Source: Panicum virgatum (lineage: Eukaryota; Streptophyta; Magnoliopsida; Poales; Poaceae). Taken from it: a DNA stretch of 64,000 bases. The stretch lies in assembly GCF_016808335.1 (NCBI RefSeq), contig NC_053149.1, forward strand, positions 40,688,118 through 40,752,117. Reading direction: 5' to 3'. Numbering within the stretch: the stretch's first letter is position 1; each line of letters starts with the position of its first letter. The translations under genes and the position numbers were made by a program. The notes beneath the pieces were generated by a model. It did not search any database and was not told the DNA's origin. It was given only the letters and a program-made list of their open reading frames with translations. Below, piece by piece: positions 1 to 12,468 of the stretch.

Positions 1-839
1 ATTTGATTTGGTTGATGTCCCCTGTCTTCCGCTCACGGATCCTAGCCATCCTATAAATTTCCTTCTCCCCTTCCTTTGCGCCTAGCTGTTGATACAGGTC
101 ATCATACGCCTTAACCTTTGCTACACTCTCAACTCGCTTTGCAGCCCTCTTCGCTAATTATAGCCCTCGATGTTGGCTGTACTCTTGTCAAGGTGGAGGT
201 GCTTGAAACATTCCTTTTTCTCCTTAATAGCCCTTTTCACCTCGTCATTCCACCACCAGGTGTCTTTCCCTCCCTGTTTGCCTCTCCTACTCACGCCAAA
301 CACCTCTGAGGCCACCTTCCGAACACATGTTGCCATCTTTAGCCACATGCCGTCTGCATCTTCTTCTTCTTCTTCCCATGGCCCCTCACCTAGCATCCTC
401 TCCTTAAATGTTTGCGACGCTTCCCCTCTAAGCTTCCACCACTTCGTTCTCGCAATCTTGACATGTTTGTCCTGTTGGACACGTACCTGAAAATGAAAAT
501 CCGCCACCACAAGTTTGTGTTGAGGGACAACACACTCCCCAGGTAACACCTTACTGTCTAAACAATCCCATCTATCCTCCCTCCTAGCAAGGATATAGTC
601 GATCTGGCTCGAGTGTTGTCCACTACGAAAGGTCACAAGATGGGATTCCCTCTTCCTAAAAAGGGTATTCTCTATCAACAAGTCATAGGCTAACGCGAAG
701 TTCAAAACATCCTCACCCTCTTGACTCCTGCTACCATACCCAAAACCCCCGTGCACTCGCTCGAACCCTACATTAGTTGCACCCACATGGCCGTTGAGAT
801 CTCCTATGAAAAGTTTCTCGCTGATAGGCACGGTACTGA
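1..839 (-). pseudogene. RTE-like LINE endonuclease region, downstream half
   Basis: On the minus strand this encodes the middle of a non-LTR retrotransposon protein with an endonuclease/exonuclease/phosphatase fold. The motifs GDLNGHVG and SQIDYILARR are the family's catalytic Asp-Asn and a late Asp-containing motif. A basic linker with paired tryptophans (KWWKLRG, WWWNDEVKRAIKEKK) follows and leads towards the reverse transcriptase, which lies beyond the left edge. Near position 140 the frame ends in TAG and continues in another frame (AKVKAYDDLYQQLGAKE), so the copy is dead. Its upstream half resumes at 8843 because an LTR element is inserted at 845-8842. Grass databases often label this family 'craniofacial development protein 2-like'; it is retrotransposon-derived. 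Confidence 0.8.
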
Positions 840-844
840 CCATA

Positions 845-2402
845 TGTTGACGCTCCTTAGAGCCCCAATTTACGTACCGCAAGCGCACGGATCGTGGTAG
901 CTTTTCCCTTAGAGTACTCCCCCCAAGGTTTATCATCCGTGGATCGGAAGCGAACCGACTAGGGTTTACCATCTAACCTATCGAACCTATCCTAAACATG
1001 AAGTGAAGATTGCATATAAACTGAACACTTGATAGATATGAATGAAGCATAAGTGTTCATCGCACCCACAACCGTAGATGAGATAACACAACCAAGGAGC
1101 TAGGACCTATCGTCTCTAGGTACAGTTCTAGTCAAAAAGGTGATCAACACATATATTGCATCTCAACTAAAGGTACACGAAATCATCTCTCAGAAAGGCG
1201 GCTCGCAAGCGGCCTACTTTCCAAAGGTCACCGGTGCGAGGTGAGTGTCGACGCCTAAGGTTTCCCAAAGCTTTACCCCAAACGTCCACCAAGTACTCTT
1301 ACTCGAAGCTCCTCCTCTTGGTGGCCGCACAATGACTCCCATGGTACTCGCCATCGATCCTATTCCACATCATGTCGTCGCTAGAACTTTTCCCTCCGCC
1401 ATGCTGTCACCACACCGGGGTAATCAACCAACTAGCTAAAACAAGGTACCTCAACGTATCCGCAAGATATAGACTAATCACCACGAATAGATCTAATCTT
1501 ACTATGAACATATGGATGCATCACATATGAGAAAGAAAGCATGCATTGAAGTAGACCAAAGTCGAGACAACTAGAATAAAGAGTAGATTGATATCACCAT
1601 CGTGTGTGTATATACCCCGACGAATGTTGGGGATGACTCCTAAACTCCACCATGGCAAAACCTCGCAGGGAGGCCATAGCGGTTAGGGTTGGCCTAAGCT
1701 ATCTCCTAGGTACCCTCGAAGACTCGCGGCGGCAGTCAGCCTCGTCCGGTCTTGGCCCTAGGTTTTCATCGAGTTCTGGGTGGATTGATCCCGCGAACTA
1801 AATAAGGTGCGAGCTATTTATAAGCCGAGGAAACCGCCAGTTGAAGGGGAGGCCGAACCACCTCGGAAACGGGCTAGGCCGGCCGGCCTACCATCTTTCG
1901 GGACCGCCTCGGTCTCCTCTTTCGCGTGTAGACTCCTCGCATCTTCTAGAGTTTATGTCCTTCACGATTGCACCCCTTTGGATGTCGTTATCTTGGAGAT
2001 ATCCTCGAGGAATGGATAGGATAGAGAATCCTTCCTTAAATCTTCATTTGCTTTGCTTAATCCCGAAGTATCTTGATCTCATCTTTGTGGGCTTGGTCCT
2101 TTGGACTCTCTTGGAGGATGGATGTGCATGAATGGGCTTCGAATCAACATGGGCTTTGGTCCTTGCTTTGGGCTTTGGCCTTCGTCTTTCTCCGTGTTAG
2201 CGCTCGATTACAGGCCTCGTCGTTTCATGCTCCAAAATGGGCCAAAAACCTGCAAAAACGAAGTTCCTCCAAAATATATGTGTAAATGTGAAAATGATCA
2301 ATAATTAGGCCGGGGTTAGGACGGTTAGTGATTTTGATATTAAATTCATGCCATTATTAAGGATAAACAAGGGATAAAATGCGTACTTAAGGAGTGCCAA
2401 CA
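845..2402 (-). repeat. LTR, 3' copy of the 845-8842 element
   Basis: Long terminal repeat of about 1558 bp. It matches 7267-8842 closely, with scattered substitutions and one larger indel. A TATAAATAG box lies on the minus strand near 1817-1826, in keeping with minus-strand transcription. The larger difference from its partner is a missing segment near 1890, within repeats of GGCCGGCCGGCC. Confidence 0.9.
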
Positions 2403-4440
2403 TTCCACCCATGCTTAAACCTTGCTCGTCCTCGAGTGAGTCCAGGAGCTTTGCTTATAAAGAAATCAGTGTTGCCCCTCAATGTCCTCTCTACACTTAG
2501 TCATACATAACAAGACATATTGCTCTCTCAAGTATTTAGCATTTAAGTTCATGTTGTGACCGGCTACTTTTTCATTATGGAAGATAGACTAGCAATTAAA
2601 GAACAAGCCACAATAATAAATAAATGCAATGCTCTCAAACTTAAGTGAACTTCGAACCTTTACCTTGTTTCATCGTGAAGAGTTTTCAAAAGAATGCATA
2701 TCAAACATAAGTGAGATTCTCTTGCAAAAGATCATGTAAACACTCATCTCATCAAGTCGCTCAAGCCTACATTAGATTGTCTTCAGCCTATTCTACTCAT
2801 ATATAAAGTAGAAGGCTTATGTGGAGCTTGGTAGGTAAAAACAATCCTAGCAAAATATTATATCTGAAATATTGTCAAACTAAGAGAGAGATCTATTGGA
2901 TTTACTGAGACTTGTCAAAAAGGCCATTGGAAAATAATGTTGGAGAGGGTGAAAGATGAAACACACACATTTAGATATGTGGACATGTGCAAGTAGCAAA
3001 TGGATGATCCCGAGACACAAATGAAGTTCTCGTTATCGCATTGCACATGGTTGGAAGATTTGAGTATGGAATAGTTCTTCAAACTAACTTGGAAAATTAA
3101 TGAAGCCAAAAATAACTAAGGAGCATTTTATTCTTCTCTTTTTTTCTTTCATTTTTCTTTTCTCCTCTTTTTTTCATTTTTCTATTTTTCTCTTTTTCTT
3201 TCTTTTTGCTCCTTAGAACTTTTGATAACATAGAATACTTACCCAGCCATCCCCCCATGCTTGAACAAATGCTCGTCCTCGAGTATGAATAGTGGGAGAA
3301 CCAATTAGCTAGGGTAAGTATTTCAAATTCACCTTCTTCTTCGTAGAACCTCTTGAATCTCCGGGGAGCCTTGTCTCCGAAAACTTTTCCTTATATGGTG
3401 CCCTTGATTCTTTTGATTTCATCAAAATGATAATCCATACTCAAATTGGGTTGTGGTCAAGGAGGTAATCACAAAAAGATTTTTTTTGGTTTAGGGTGGA
3501 TATCCAGTGAGGTTTGCAAAATTCCCGAAGTAGAAACTCACAATGCATGGATAAATAGGCTAGCAAAAAGAAGGTTACACAAAAACAAATCGGAATGATC
3601 AGCTTCTTAGTCTCATACCAAAGAAATCAATCTTAATCCAACTCATCAAAATATAAGCTTGCAATCTAAAGGTTTCATCATGAAAGAATATGTATGTATA
3701 GGCTTTGGTAGGTAGAACTTTGCAAGAGATTCACAAATGTAGATAGCATAGGAATTAAGTTTTCAAATTAAACAACACAAGGTGTAAGGTCATCGGTAGA
3801 CTTAAACAAAGAGCAACATAGAATATGTGGGTCTAGAATTTAGTCATTTAACCTCCACAAATAAAAGAGCCGGTATTTTAATCATTTTAATTCCATTTAA
3901 CTGAGAGCAAATGGTCAAGTCATATACAACATAGCGTAGGTAAAACAAAGCAGCAACTTTCATCACTTTTCCATAAGCAAGAGCATATAAGAATATCATC
4001 GTGGTGAGCTCAAGGTGATGGTGGTTATCATTCATTGAAAACAAAAACAAATCTAGGTTGTACTCCTAGTAGCCATGTTATTATAGGGAGAGATAAACAA
4101 AGGTTGCATCTATGGTTGAAGGCATATATGTACAAGCATTTAGAAAAAGAGAGAGTTGAGGAAGAATTACCGTCCTTCTCGATGCTCGTAATGAAGTGTA
4201 GCACGGCCTCCCCCATACTTAAGAATTGTGCTAAGCATGGAAAAAGAATCATGAGCACCTTGTGGCAACCGTGATTATCTTACTCCATGAGATCTTTCTT
4301 CTTTGTCCACGAAATCATCCCCCATGCTTAGCATGATGCTAGGCGTGGAAGGAGAAGATGGACCATCTTGCAATTCTTGAAGTCCTTCCCTCATGTGTAT
4401 GAATATCATCTTCAATATGTCTTCACCTTTGTTTCCTCAA
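2403..4440. other. Non-coding interior of the LARD-like element
   Basis: This AT-rich interior has only short spurious reading frames. Phrases such as 'catgcttgaacaaatgctcg' recur near 2410 and 3258. They resemble the priming-tract context of Athila-like elements and suggest internal duplication or remnants of relatives. No protein domain is recognisable. Confidence 0.6.
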
Positions 4441-4449
4441 TTTCCTTCA

Positions 4450-6790
4450 ACTTCTTCTTGTACTAAGTCATGGTCTCAATCATTGCTTCACATCGTCGTC
4501 GCCTCCTTCAATTCCTCGTTGTCCCATTGCTGCCTCATCTTCACGAATTTTTCTTTCAATTTACAGAATAGGACATGTACTGAAACATTGCTCCATTGCG
4601 AAGTGCACGAATTTTCCTTTCCAACGAGTCCTCATTCGCCCAAAATTGATTCCGAACAAGAGAGTTATGTCCATTTCATCCCATTGCTGCAATCTGTCCC
4701 GATGAATTTCAGAACGCGCAACGTCCAATGTTCTTGCCATATCTCCTTGTACGGGTCTTCAAATTCATTGATCTTGGATGCGTTGGAACGGGAATTTCAT
4801 GGATCTTATGAATATCAACTTTTTCTTCTTTGTACGTATCTGTTCATGTGCAAAATTTGATGAAAACAGCGGGGCTTGCTCTCAAACTTTGGAGATGTTG
4901 ACGAATTTGATTTCTTCTTTGATCACGAATTCATGGGAACGCTTTGTCATGCCTGCAAAACAATTCAAGTGCACAATCTACCCCCAAGGTGACAATTGGG
5001 AGTAGAAACAATTGCCAACAAACCAAAAACATCCCCTAAGATACTTAACTTGTGGCATAATTAGTCTAGTGAAAATTAAACCTAATGGGTGTATGTGAAT
5101 GCAAGTGGGAAGTATGTGTATGCAAATGAGAGGAAAATGGATTGCTATCTTGGTCAAAAGAGCTTAAAGATGGAGGTCCGCAAACAAGTTTAAACACCAC
5201 GTTTACACAAGATTGCAAAAGGTAAATGCTATCATGATAAGCATTACATGGATAGGAAAGCATATGTCAATAAGATTGAGACCAAGCTAGCAAAATGAGG
5301 GCATGAACAATGGAATGGATGCAAAGTGCAAATGCAAAGTTAGCAAAAACAAGTGTTCGCAAGGTTGAAAGGACCTTTCGATGTTGTTCCGCAACTAGTT
5401 TATTCAAAAACAATTGCTAAGAGTGATAAAAAGCCTTCGCGACACTTCATAAGAAGTGAGGCTTTTGTCAATGAAAATGTTATTTATCGAAAAAGGAGCA
5501 AGCAACTGAGCTAACAAGGTTTTAGAAGTAGGTTTATGGGTTTCCTATATTTTTTGGCTTCTTACGAGAGAGAAACAAAAGTTAGATTTTTTTTGAATGA
5601 AAAACAAAACCTATGGTTTTAGGATTGCTCTATGAGTGGTTTTCATAAGGGTTTTAGGATCTCAAAAGTAAGGCTAGTCATGTATGCTTGATGAAACCAC
5701 AGGCCAAGCTCCTCTTCATTGTTGGCATCCATATCTCCTTCATCTTGTTCTCGTCACGTTGCTCTTCGCCTCTCCTTCGTGGATTTTCCCCTGTGTCCAG
5801 AATAGAACATATACCAAAATATAGCTCTATTGAAAAGTTTATGAAATTACCTTTCCAACAAGTGGTCATTTGCTTTAAACGGAGTCCAAACGAGAGAGTT
5901 ATGACCGTTTTACTTTAGCGCTGCGTGCTGTCCAGAAAATTTTCAGAGTGCACGACCTTCGATGTTTTGGCCATAACTTCTTGTGGGAAACTTCGATTGA
6001 CTTCATTCTTGATTCGTTGGAACCGGAACTTCACGGGGCTTTTGAATATCCAAAAATATACTGCAATTTTATTCTGAGGTCGAGCAGAATATTAATGATA
6101 ACAATGACTTCTTACGAATCGATCTGAAGATGTCGATGATCTTGATCTTGTGGTCTTCGGAGCGTCTTGTTGTGCATCCTTGGCTTCAAGGTCATCACCA
6201 TTGATTCACCAACGAGTAGCATGGCTCCAATGGTCTGTCTCCATGGTTCTTGCTTTCCCTAAGATGTCAGGATCGAAGGAGGCTCTCGTGCTTTGTGTCG
6301 ATGATCAGAGTGGTCTCTTTCTTTGATTGTACTCGACTAGAAGCTTTTTGAGCATCCCATGGAGAAGATGGGTGGCATCATGGTTCCTCTAATCTTGTTG
6401 CCTCCAGCATTGGTCGACTTCAAATCATCAACTTTTGTGCACAAGGTCCTCCAAACATTTTGCGACATCGTCATCACTTTCTCCATTGTTTGTTGCTGCC
6501 TCTTCTTCGTTGAATTACTTGATCATCCTGCACAGAACATGTACCAAAATTCTACTCCATGGAAAGCCTTATGAAATTACCTTTTCAATGAGTGGTCATT
6601 GATCCCAAACGGACTCCGGATGAAGAAGTTATGGTCGTTTTACTCCGGCACTGCGCTCTGTCCCGAGACATTTTAGAACGCGCAGCGTTGTAAGATTTTA
6701 CCATAACTCTTCACACCGATCTTCAAAATTCACGATTCTTGATGAGTTGGAAAGAAGGCTTGATGGAGATTTACAATATACAATTTTCTC
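4450..6790. repeat. Three diverged copies of a ~340-bp module
   Basis: Three dispersed copies begin near 4450, 5740 and 6450. Each has the same order of landmarks: a 'cagaayaggacatgtacyraaa'-type phrase, a fast-changing middle, 'gagagttatg', an 'agaacgcgca'-type phrase, then 'gttggaa' and an exit into 'gaatatcaa'-like sequence. They are separated by unrelated AT-rich sequence. No coding potential is conserved among the copies. Confidence 0.65.
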
Positions 6791-7238
6791 TCATGGTACT
6801 TCTCTGATCATGAATAAAAATCTCATCAAAACAGCAGTACTTTGGAGATGATGATGATCCGATCGCACGATTTTCTTTTTGGGCATGGTTCATCACCTAT
6901 GGCTTGGACAAAGAAATCTCCAAGAGACATTAGCCAAAGTTGACACAGTGACATACCTTTTTCATCTTTACTTGTTTTGAGTGTGGGCTCGATAGCGGAT
7001 GCTGGGCCACTAACAAAAGTTAGCACCTACCACTAAAGAGCGGGTCTTCACGTAGCCATCAACTTGCTTGAGTGAGATTGGACTTGTCAAAGTACGGACA
7101 TTGAGAACTTCTCAATCGCTTTGTGTCAAGGGTTTTATCTGCATTCATGGACACAAACAAGAAACACAGGATATATGCAATAATGAAATTAGGGTTAGTC
7201 CAAAAAGATAGATAGATCTCCCTTGGGTTCGAGTTGCC

Positions 7239-7258
7239 GATCCCCGGCAACGGTGCTA
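7239..7258 (-). other. tRNA-Asp-type primer-binding site
   Basis: Read on the minus strand, this stretch follows the right-hand LTR and is complementary to the 3' end of plant tRNA-Asp. The core CCGTTGCCGGGGATC is intact, while the first bases (TAGCA rather than TGGCG) have decayed. It fixes the orientation of the element. Confidence 0.75.
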
Positions 7259-7266
7259 GAAAAGCT

Positions 7267-8842
7267 TGTTGATGCTCCTTAGAGCACCAATTTACGTACC
7301 GCAAGCGCACGGATTGTGGTAGCTTTTCCCTTAGAGTACTCCCCCAAGGTTTATCATCCATGGATTGGAAGCGAACCGACTAGGGTTTACCATCTAACCT
7401 ATCGAACCTATCCTAAACATGAAGCGAAGATTGCGTATAAACTGAACACTTGATAGATATGAATGAAGCATAAGTGTTCATCGCACCCACAACTGTAGAT
7501 GAGATAACACAACCAAGGAGCTAGGGCCTATCGTCTCTAGGTACAGTTCTAGTAAAAAAGGTGATCAAAACATAGATTGCATCTCAACTAAAGGTACATG
7601 AAATCATCTCTCAGAAAGGCGGCTCGCAAGCGGCCTACTTTCCCAAGGTCACCGGTGCGAGGTGCGTGTCGACGCCTAAGGTTTCCCAAAGTTTTACCCC
7701 AAACACCCACCAAGTGCTCTTACTCGAAGCTCCTCCTCTTGGTGGCGGCGCAATGACTCCCATGGTACTCGCCATCGATCCTATTCCACATTATGTCGTC
7801 GCTAGAACTTTTCCCTCCGCCATGCTGTCACCACACCGGGGTAATCAACCAACTAGCTAAAACAAGGTACCTCAACGTATCCGCAAGATATAGACTAATC
7901 ACCACGAATAGATCTAATCTTACTATGAACATATGGATGCATCACATATGAGAAAGAAAGCATGCATTGAAGTAGACCAAAGTCGAGACAACTAGAATAA
8001 AGAGTAGATTGATATCACCATCGTGTGTGTATATACCCCGACGAATGTTGGGGATGACTCCTAAACTCCACCATGGCACAACCTCGCAGGGAGGCCATAG
8101 CGGTTAGGGTTGGCCTAAGCCATCTCCTAGGTACCCTCGAAGACTCGCGGCGGCAGTCAGCCTCGTCCGGTCTTGGCCCTAGGTTTTCATCGAGTTCTGG
8201 GTGGATTGATCCCGCGAGTTGAATAAGGTGCGAGCTATTTATAAGCCGAGGAAGCCACCGGTCGAAGGGGAGGCCGAACCGCTTCGGAAATGGGCTAGGC
8301 CGGCCGGCCTCATGGGCCTAGACCGGCCGGCCTACCCTCTTTAGGGACCGCCTCGGTCTCCTCTTTCGCGTGTAGACTCCTCGCATCTTCTAGAGTTTAT
8401 GTCCTTCACGATTGCACCCCTTTGGACGTCGTTATCTTGGAGATATCCTCGAGGAAAGGATAGAATAGTGAATCCTTAAATCTTCATTTACTTTGCTTAA
8501 TCCCAAAGTATCTTGATCTCATCTTTGTGGGCTCGGTCCTTTGGGCTCTCTTGGAGGATGGATGTGCATGAATGAGCTTCGAATCAACATGGGCTTTGGT
8601 CCTTCCTTTGGGCTTTGGCCTTCGTCTTTCTCCGTGTTAGCGCTCGATCACGGGCCTCATCGTTTCATGCTCCAAAATGGGCCAAAAACTTGCAAAAACG
8701 AAGTTCCTCCAAAATATATGTGCAAATGTAAAAATAACCAATAATTAGGCCGGGGTTAGGACGGTTAGTGATTTTGATATTAAATTCATGCCATTATCAA
8801 GGATAAACAAGGGATAAAATGGGTACTTAAGGAGCGCCAACA
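7267..8842 (-). repeat. LTR, 5' copy of the 845-8842 element
   Basis: Long terminal repeat of about 1576 bp that pairs with 845-2402. It holds a minus-strand TATAAATAG box near 8237-8246 and would drive transcription leftwards through the primer-binding site. It retains a GGCCGGCCGGCC-containing segment that the other LTR lacks. Confidence 0.9.
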
Positions 8843-9420
8843 CCATACCATCCAGATCTTCCCAGAACTACCTCTTGGTGCTGTCACTAAGGCCTATTTG
8901 AGGGGCATAGGCACTGATCACATTCAGAGCCGAATCTCCAACTACCATCTGGACCAGGATAATCCAGTCGCCTCGCTTTCTAATCTCTACGACTCCATCC
9001 TTAAGGCTCCTATCGATCAAGATACCAACACCATACCTACCCGATGTTGCCCCCGTATACCAAAGCTTGAAGCCAGTATCCTCAACCTCTTTCGCCTTCT
9101 GACCCTTCTATTTAGTCTCCTGAACACATAGAATATTTACACGACTCCTAATTGCTACATCAACTAGCTCTCGCAACTTACCGGTTAGGGACCCTACGTT
9201 CCAGCTACCTATACAAATCCTAGTTGGCTCGGCTAGCTTCCTTACCCTTCGCACCCATCGAGGGAAGTGCGAAGACCCTTTCTCCTAGTAGCGCGCCATT
9301 TAGGTGACGACCCGACCCTTGCTCACTTATCATCGTACCCAGGTCACGATACGACGCGCCCTTAGGGGGATGGCGACCCGGTCCTTGCCCATTTAACACC
9401 ACATCCGGGTTCCGATGTAG
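8843..9420 (-). pseudogene. RTE-like LINE endonuclease region, upstream half
   Basis: The minus-strand conceptual translation reads VGSLTGKLRELVDVAIRSRV, then LCVQETK, then GFKLWYTGATSGRYGVGILI and NVISAYAPQIGLSDSTKRQF. These are the N-terminal strands and the catalytic QET motif of a LINE endonuclease. The frame is interrupted by stops; for example, the residue after ETK is TAG where tryptophan is expected. Reading continues directly into the 1-839 segment once the inserted 845-8842 element is removed. Upstream, towards about 9560, the sequence gives a poorly conserved leader. Confidence 0.75.
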
Positions 9421-10384
9421 CGCGTCGCTAAGAGGGTTACACTCCCAACGAGTTTCTTATGGATTTCATATCCATTAGAGTGGCTTTTTTACGCTGGTTC
9501 ACCAAACCTTAACGCAACCCTCCTCCTTTACCCGGGCTTGGGACCGGCTATGTTGAGACGACTCAAGAAAGTCTTCCAGTCAACACAGGCGGAGTTTACC
9601 TAGAGATACCCAAAGGTAGTAAATTGCCCGTAGAGGATCGCCGAGATCAAGAACATGAGGGTTTAGACAAGTTCAGGCCATGAGTTGTGTAATACCCTAC
9701 ATCCTATTTAGTGCTTGTTGGCGATCGATTTCGATGATTTTCACCGCCAACATTTTGCCTAATTTCATGAATTTTAGACCATAATCATGCCAAATTTACT
9801 AACTCTAATGAATTCCACAAGTTTTGGTGAATATTTGAATGCAGGAATGACATATCCAAAAATTGAGCCAAAAATGGAAAAATCCCAGGCCGTCCGGCCT
9901 AGGCCAGGCCGATCAGCATATCAACTGTGGAATTTCTGCACTAAACTTTGCTAAAGTGATCCTGAGGACAATTCCAAGCCAACCCAAAAAGAATCCATCC
10001 AAAATTCACAAGTTAAGTCCAGAAGGCTTGAGTCATGAAAGATAAATGAAGGATGGGTCCATATTCAGTGACACACTCAGTTCCAAGCCCAAAACCGCCT
10101 TCGGGGAGAACATATAACCGTTGATGGACATGTCGGTGCAATGGAGGGCTGAGAAGTGTCAGGGCCAGGCCGCCTGTCCTTCCCTAGGCCGCTCGGCCTA
10201 TGAAAAACATGCACAAAGCCAGTTCTTTCACACCGACATCGAGGCACTTATCAGAGCCATACCCAAGAAGGTTCGTGCTAGGTGGCACAATCCCCAAGCA
10301 GACCGGCCTAGGGGAGGCTGTAAGGATATGGGCAGCAAAAACAAAAATTTTCTATCGCATAAACCAAGATTATTGCAGGTATAG
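9421..10384. other. Unassigned repetitive DNA, probable LTR debris
   Basis: There is no gene. A phrase near 9670-9710 ('caggccatgagttgtgtaat') resembles the R-region text found in the LTRs at 15480 and 27260. A TGTTGGCGATCG start lies near 9717. Palindromic GGCCG/CGGCC blocks occur near 9890 and 10180. This probably represents one or more decayed Gypsy LTRs, but I could not set boundaries. Confidence 0.4.
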
Positions 10385-11596
10385 ATCGTGGGATTACCAC
10401 TAGACGCGCGGATGCAGAACTTCTGTAGCGCGTTGATGTAGTCGAACAAATACTCACCGGAGAGTTCCATGAATGGCTCGTCTTTGTGTAGCAAGTGCAA
10501 CACCTCCAAGATATCCACACGTACGGGAAGAAGCGTCATACTCCAGACTGCTAGGTCCGCGAGGGCAACCAAGGACATGGCGCACAGGAGGGGGCGGCTA
10601 GTAAGGAGGGGCAGTGACCAGGTGGGGGCGGCAGCCAGGAAGAGGGCTTGCTTATATATCCCCCAGGGGCGCCCCCTAGCGGGCTCCCTTTGGGTGCCCC
10701 TAATGGGCTTCCTTGTCTAGGCCCATTAGTGCACCTAAGTCTAGTCTAATTTGGATCTCATCTTTATTAGGCTTCTTTCCTTTAAGTGCGTGACCCTATG
10801 GGCTCACGCGCAAATAGACATGGCCCGAGTACTCCTACTCGTCCAATAGTTGATAGTGGTCTCTAGAAAGACATGTCAACTACTATGCGCACGCAAATAT
10901 CATATCAGACGAGCCATCACAATCTTGCATACATGCTATTCCTTTTGCTTCAAGATATTTGGTATAGCTCCAAACTAACCTCTCTTTCTCGATGCAGTGA
11001 TCTGGAATCCTTGATTAACACTTAACCCTAGCATGACCATGCATTTTTTGATCCGATCACTCAAGGGGCCCAGAGATATCTCTCTCAAGTAGAGAGGGGC
11101 AAATCCCATCTTGATTAACCATGCCTCATAGCATGTTTCTCGACAAACCCAAAAGCTACCTTTATGATTGCCCAATTATGAAACAATGTTTGACAGCCCC
11201 TAGGTAGATCGATTCACATCTTGAGAACATGCGTTAATCTCAGGTCTAAGGACAAAGTGTACTCATTGTGAAAAGTGAGAACCATGTCTCATGTTGGGTC
11301 AGTCCAGCCATATGTCACACATGTGCCCACATTATTGATTTGGCATATCCATGTCCATGACTTGTGAAACATAGTCATCAACCAATATATGTACTAGTCT
11401 AATATCCATGTGTGTCCTCACATGAACTCCGACTAGGGACATCATTTAAAATGACCATACAAGTAAAGAGTCTCAGAAACAATTCACATAATTGTCAATC
11501 AACACAAGTAACCACTGTTGGATATTCAATGAACACAGTATAAATCATGGATACAATGGAATACAATCATCTCTATGATTGCCTCTAGGGCATATC
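10385..11596 (-). mobile_element. Angela/BARE/RIRE1-like Copia LTR (minus)
   Basis: On the minus strand this begins TGTGAGATATGCC and includes the family landmark GAGAGATATCTCTGGGCCC near 11070. A TATA-type GGGGGATATATAAGC lies near 10650. A purine-rich GTGGGTTGACATA precedes the start, as expected for a 3' LTR. A diverged second copy in the same orientation lies at 27507-28451. The left boundary is approximate. The family assignment comes from remembered similarity to grass Angela/RIRE1 LTRs. Confidence 0.65.
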
Positions 11597-12468
11597 TCAC
11601 ATATGTCAACCCACATGATAGAAACTTATTACATATGTCCCTTGTTATTGCTTTGAGCTTAATCAAATTTTGTGACCCCAGTCAGATGTCTTTTTATACT
11701 TCCTTGATCAAGATTACGTACACTCCACATGCTAAACTTCTACACTGGAAGTTAGCCATTCCATTCCATCCATCCATGAAATAAAACTCCATGATTGATG
11801 ATCTCTCTCTCTCTAGTATCCCTCAAAAGAGGCATGGGCTATCTAAAAAGAGAGAGGACCCATGAAGGCCCTCGTGTCGGGGAAAAAATGGACACATGAA
11901 TGTCCAAGAAAAAAGATATATAATAATATAGCCATATCTTCATGTTATCCAAAGAAAAGAGAGAGAGGTTCATGAAAAGGAGTATTCCATTTTCACCATC
12001 CATTTTCCACACACATGCACAATCTTGATCAGCTTGTATGATTTGTCATCTCCATGGATCCATTGTTTGATTTTGAATATATGTGAGAAATTGCATGCTT
12101 CCTTTACCTACCATGAGCTCAACATAAGCTATTTTTAGAAGTAGGATGAAAAGAAAGCAATGCTTTGATGAGGATATATACACACTGAGCGACATGAGAG
12201 ATCCAATAGAGGCATAAAGCTATGGTTGGTATTTTCAAAAAGAACTTTTCCAAAATCCCAGTTATATAGGAGTAAAGTCAAGGAGACTAAAATCAGCACT
12301 ATTCCACTCTTCAACTTCCCAAACCATTACGGTAGACACATCAAAATTCATAGGTAAAGGTGAAGTTTAGAATAATCTGTATGCAGGTGTCATATCAAAA
12401 GGAAGCTGGGTTTGCCTTAGTCCTAGCCTTCACTTGAGAACGAGCAAAGAACTAAGTGTGGGGGATCT
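11597..12468. other. Decayed retroelement interior
   Basis: AT-rich sequence without an intact reading frame lies between two LTRs. The right end (12430-12468) reads 'gagaacgagcaaagaactaa' and then GTGTGGGGGATCT, a polypurine tract directly before the LTR at 12469. This part therefore belongs to the 3' end of a plus-strand Athila-like Gypsy element. Confidence 0.5.

Larger units (their letters stand above)
845..8842 (-). mobile_element. Non-coding Gypsy-type LTR retrotransposon (LARD-like)
   Basis: This is a complete element bounded by two long direct repeats (845-2402 and 7267-8842) that begin TGTTGA and end CCAACA. It is flanked by the 5-bp duplication CCATA at 840-844 and 8843-8847. Next to the right LTR, the minus strand carries a primer-binding site matching the 3' end of plant tRNA-Asp, so the element runs right to left. 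The left LTR is bordered by a purine-rich GCATGGGTGGAA on the minus strand, consistent with the priming tract at the 3' LTR. The roughly 4.9-kb interior has no gag or pol reading frame. The primer type suggests the Athila/Tat side of Gypsy; that lineage call is inference. It is inserted in a LINE. Confidence 0.9.

Noticed and set aside
154..972. A 272-aa frame that could pass for a host 'craniofacial development protein 2-like' gene
   Set aside because: It is LINE endonuclease sequence and its first codons lie inside an inserted LTR, so the start is artificial.
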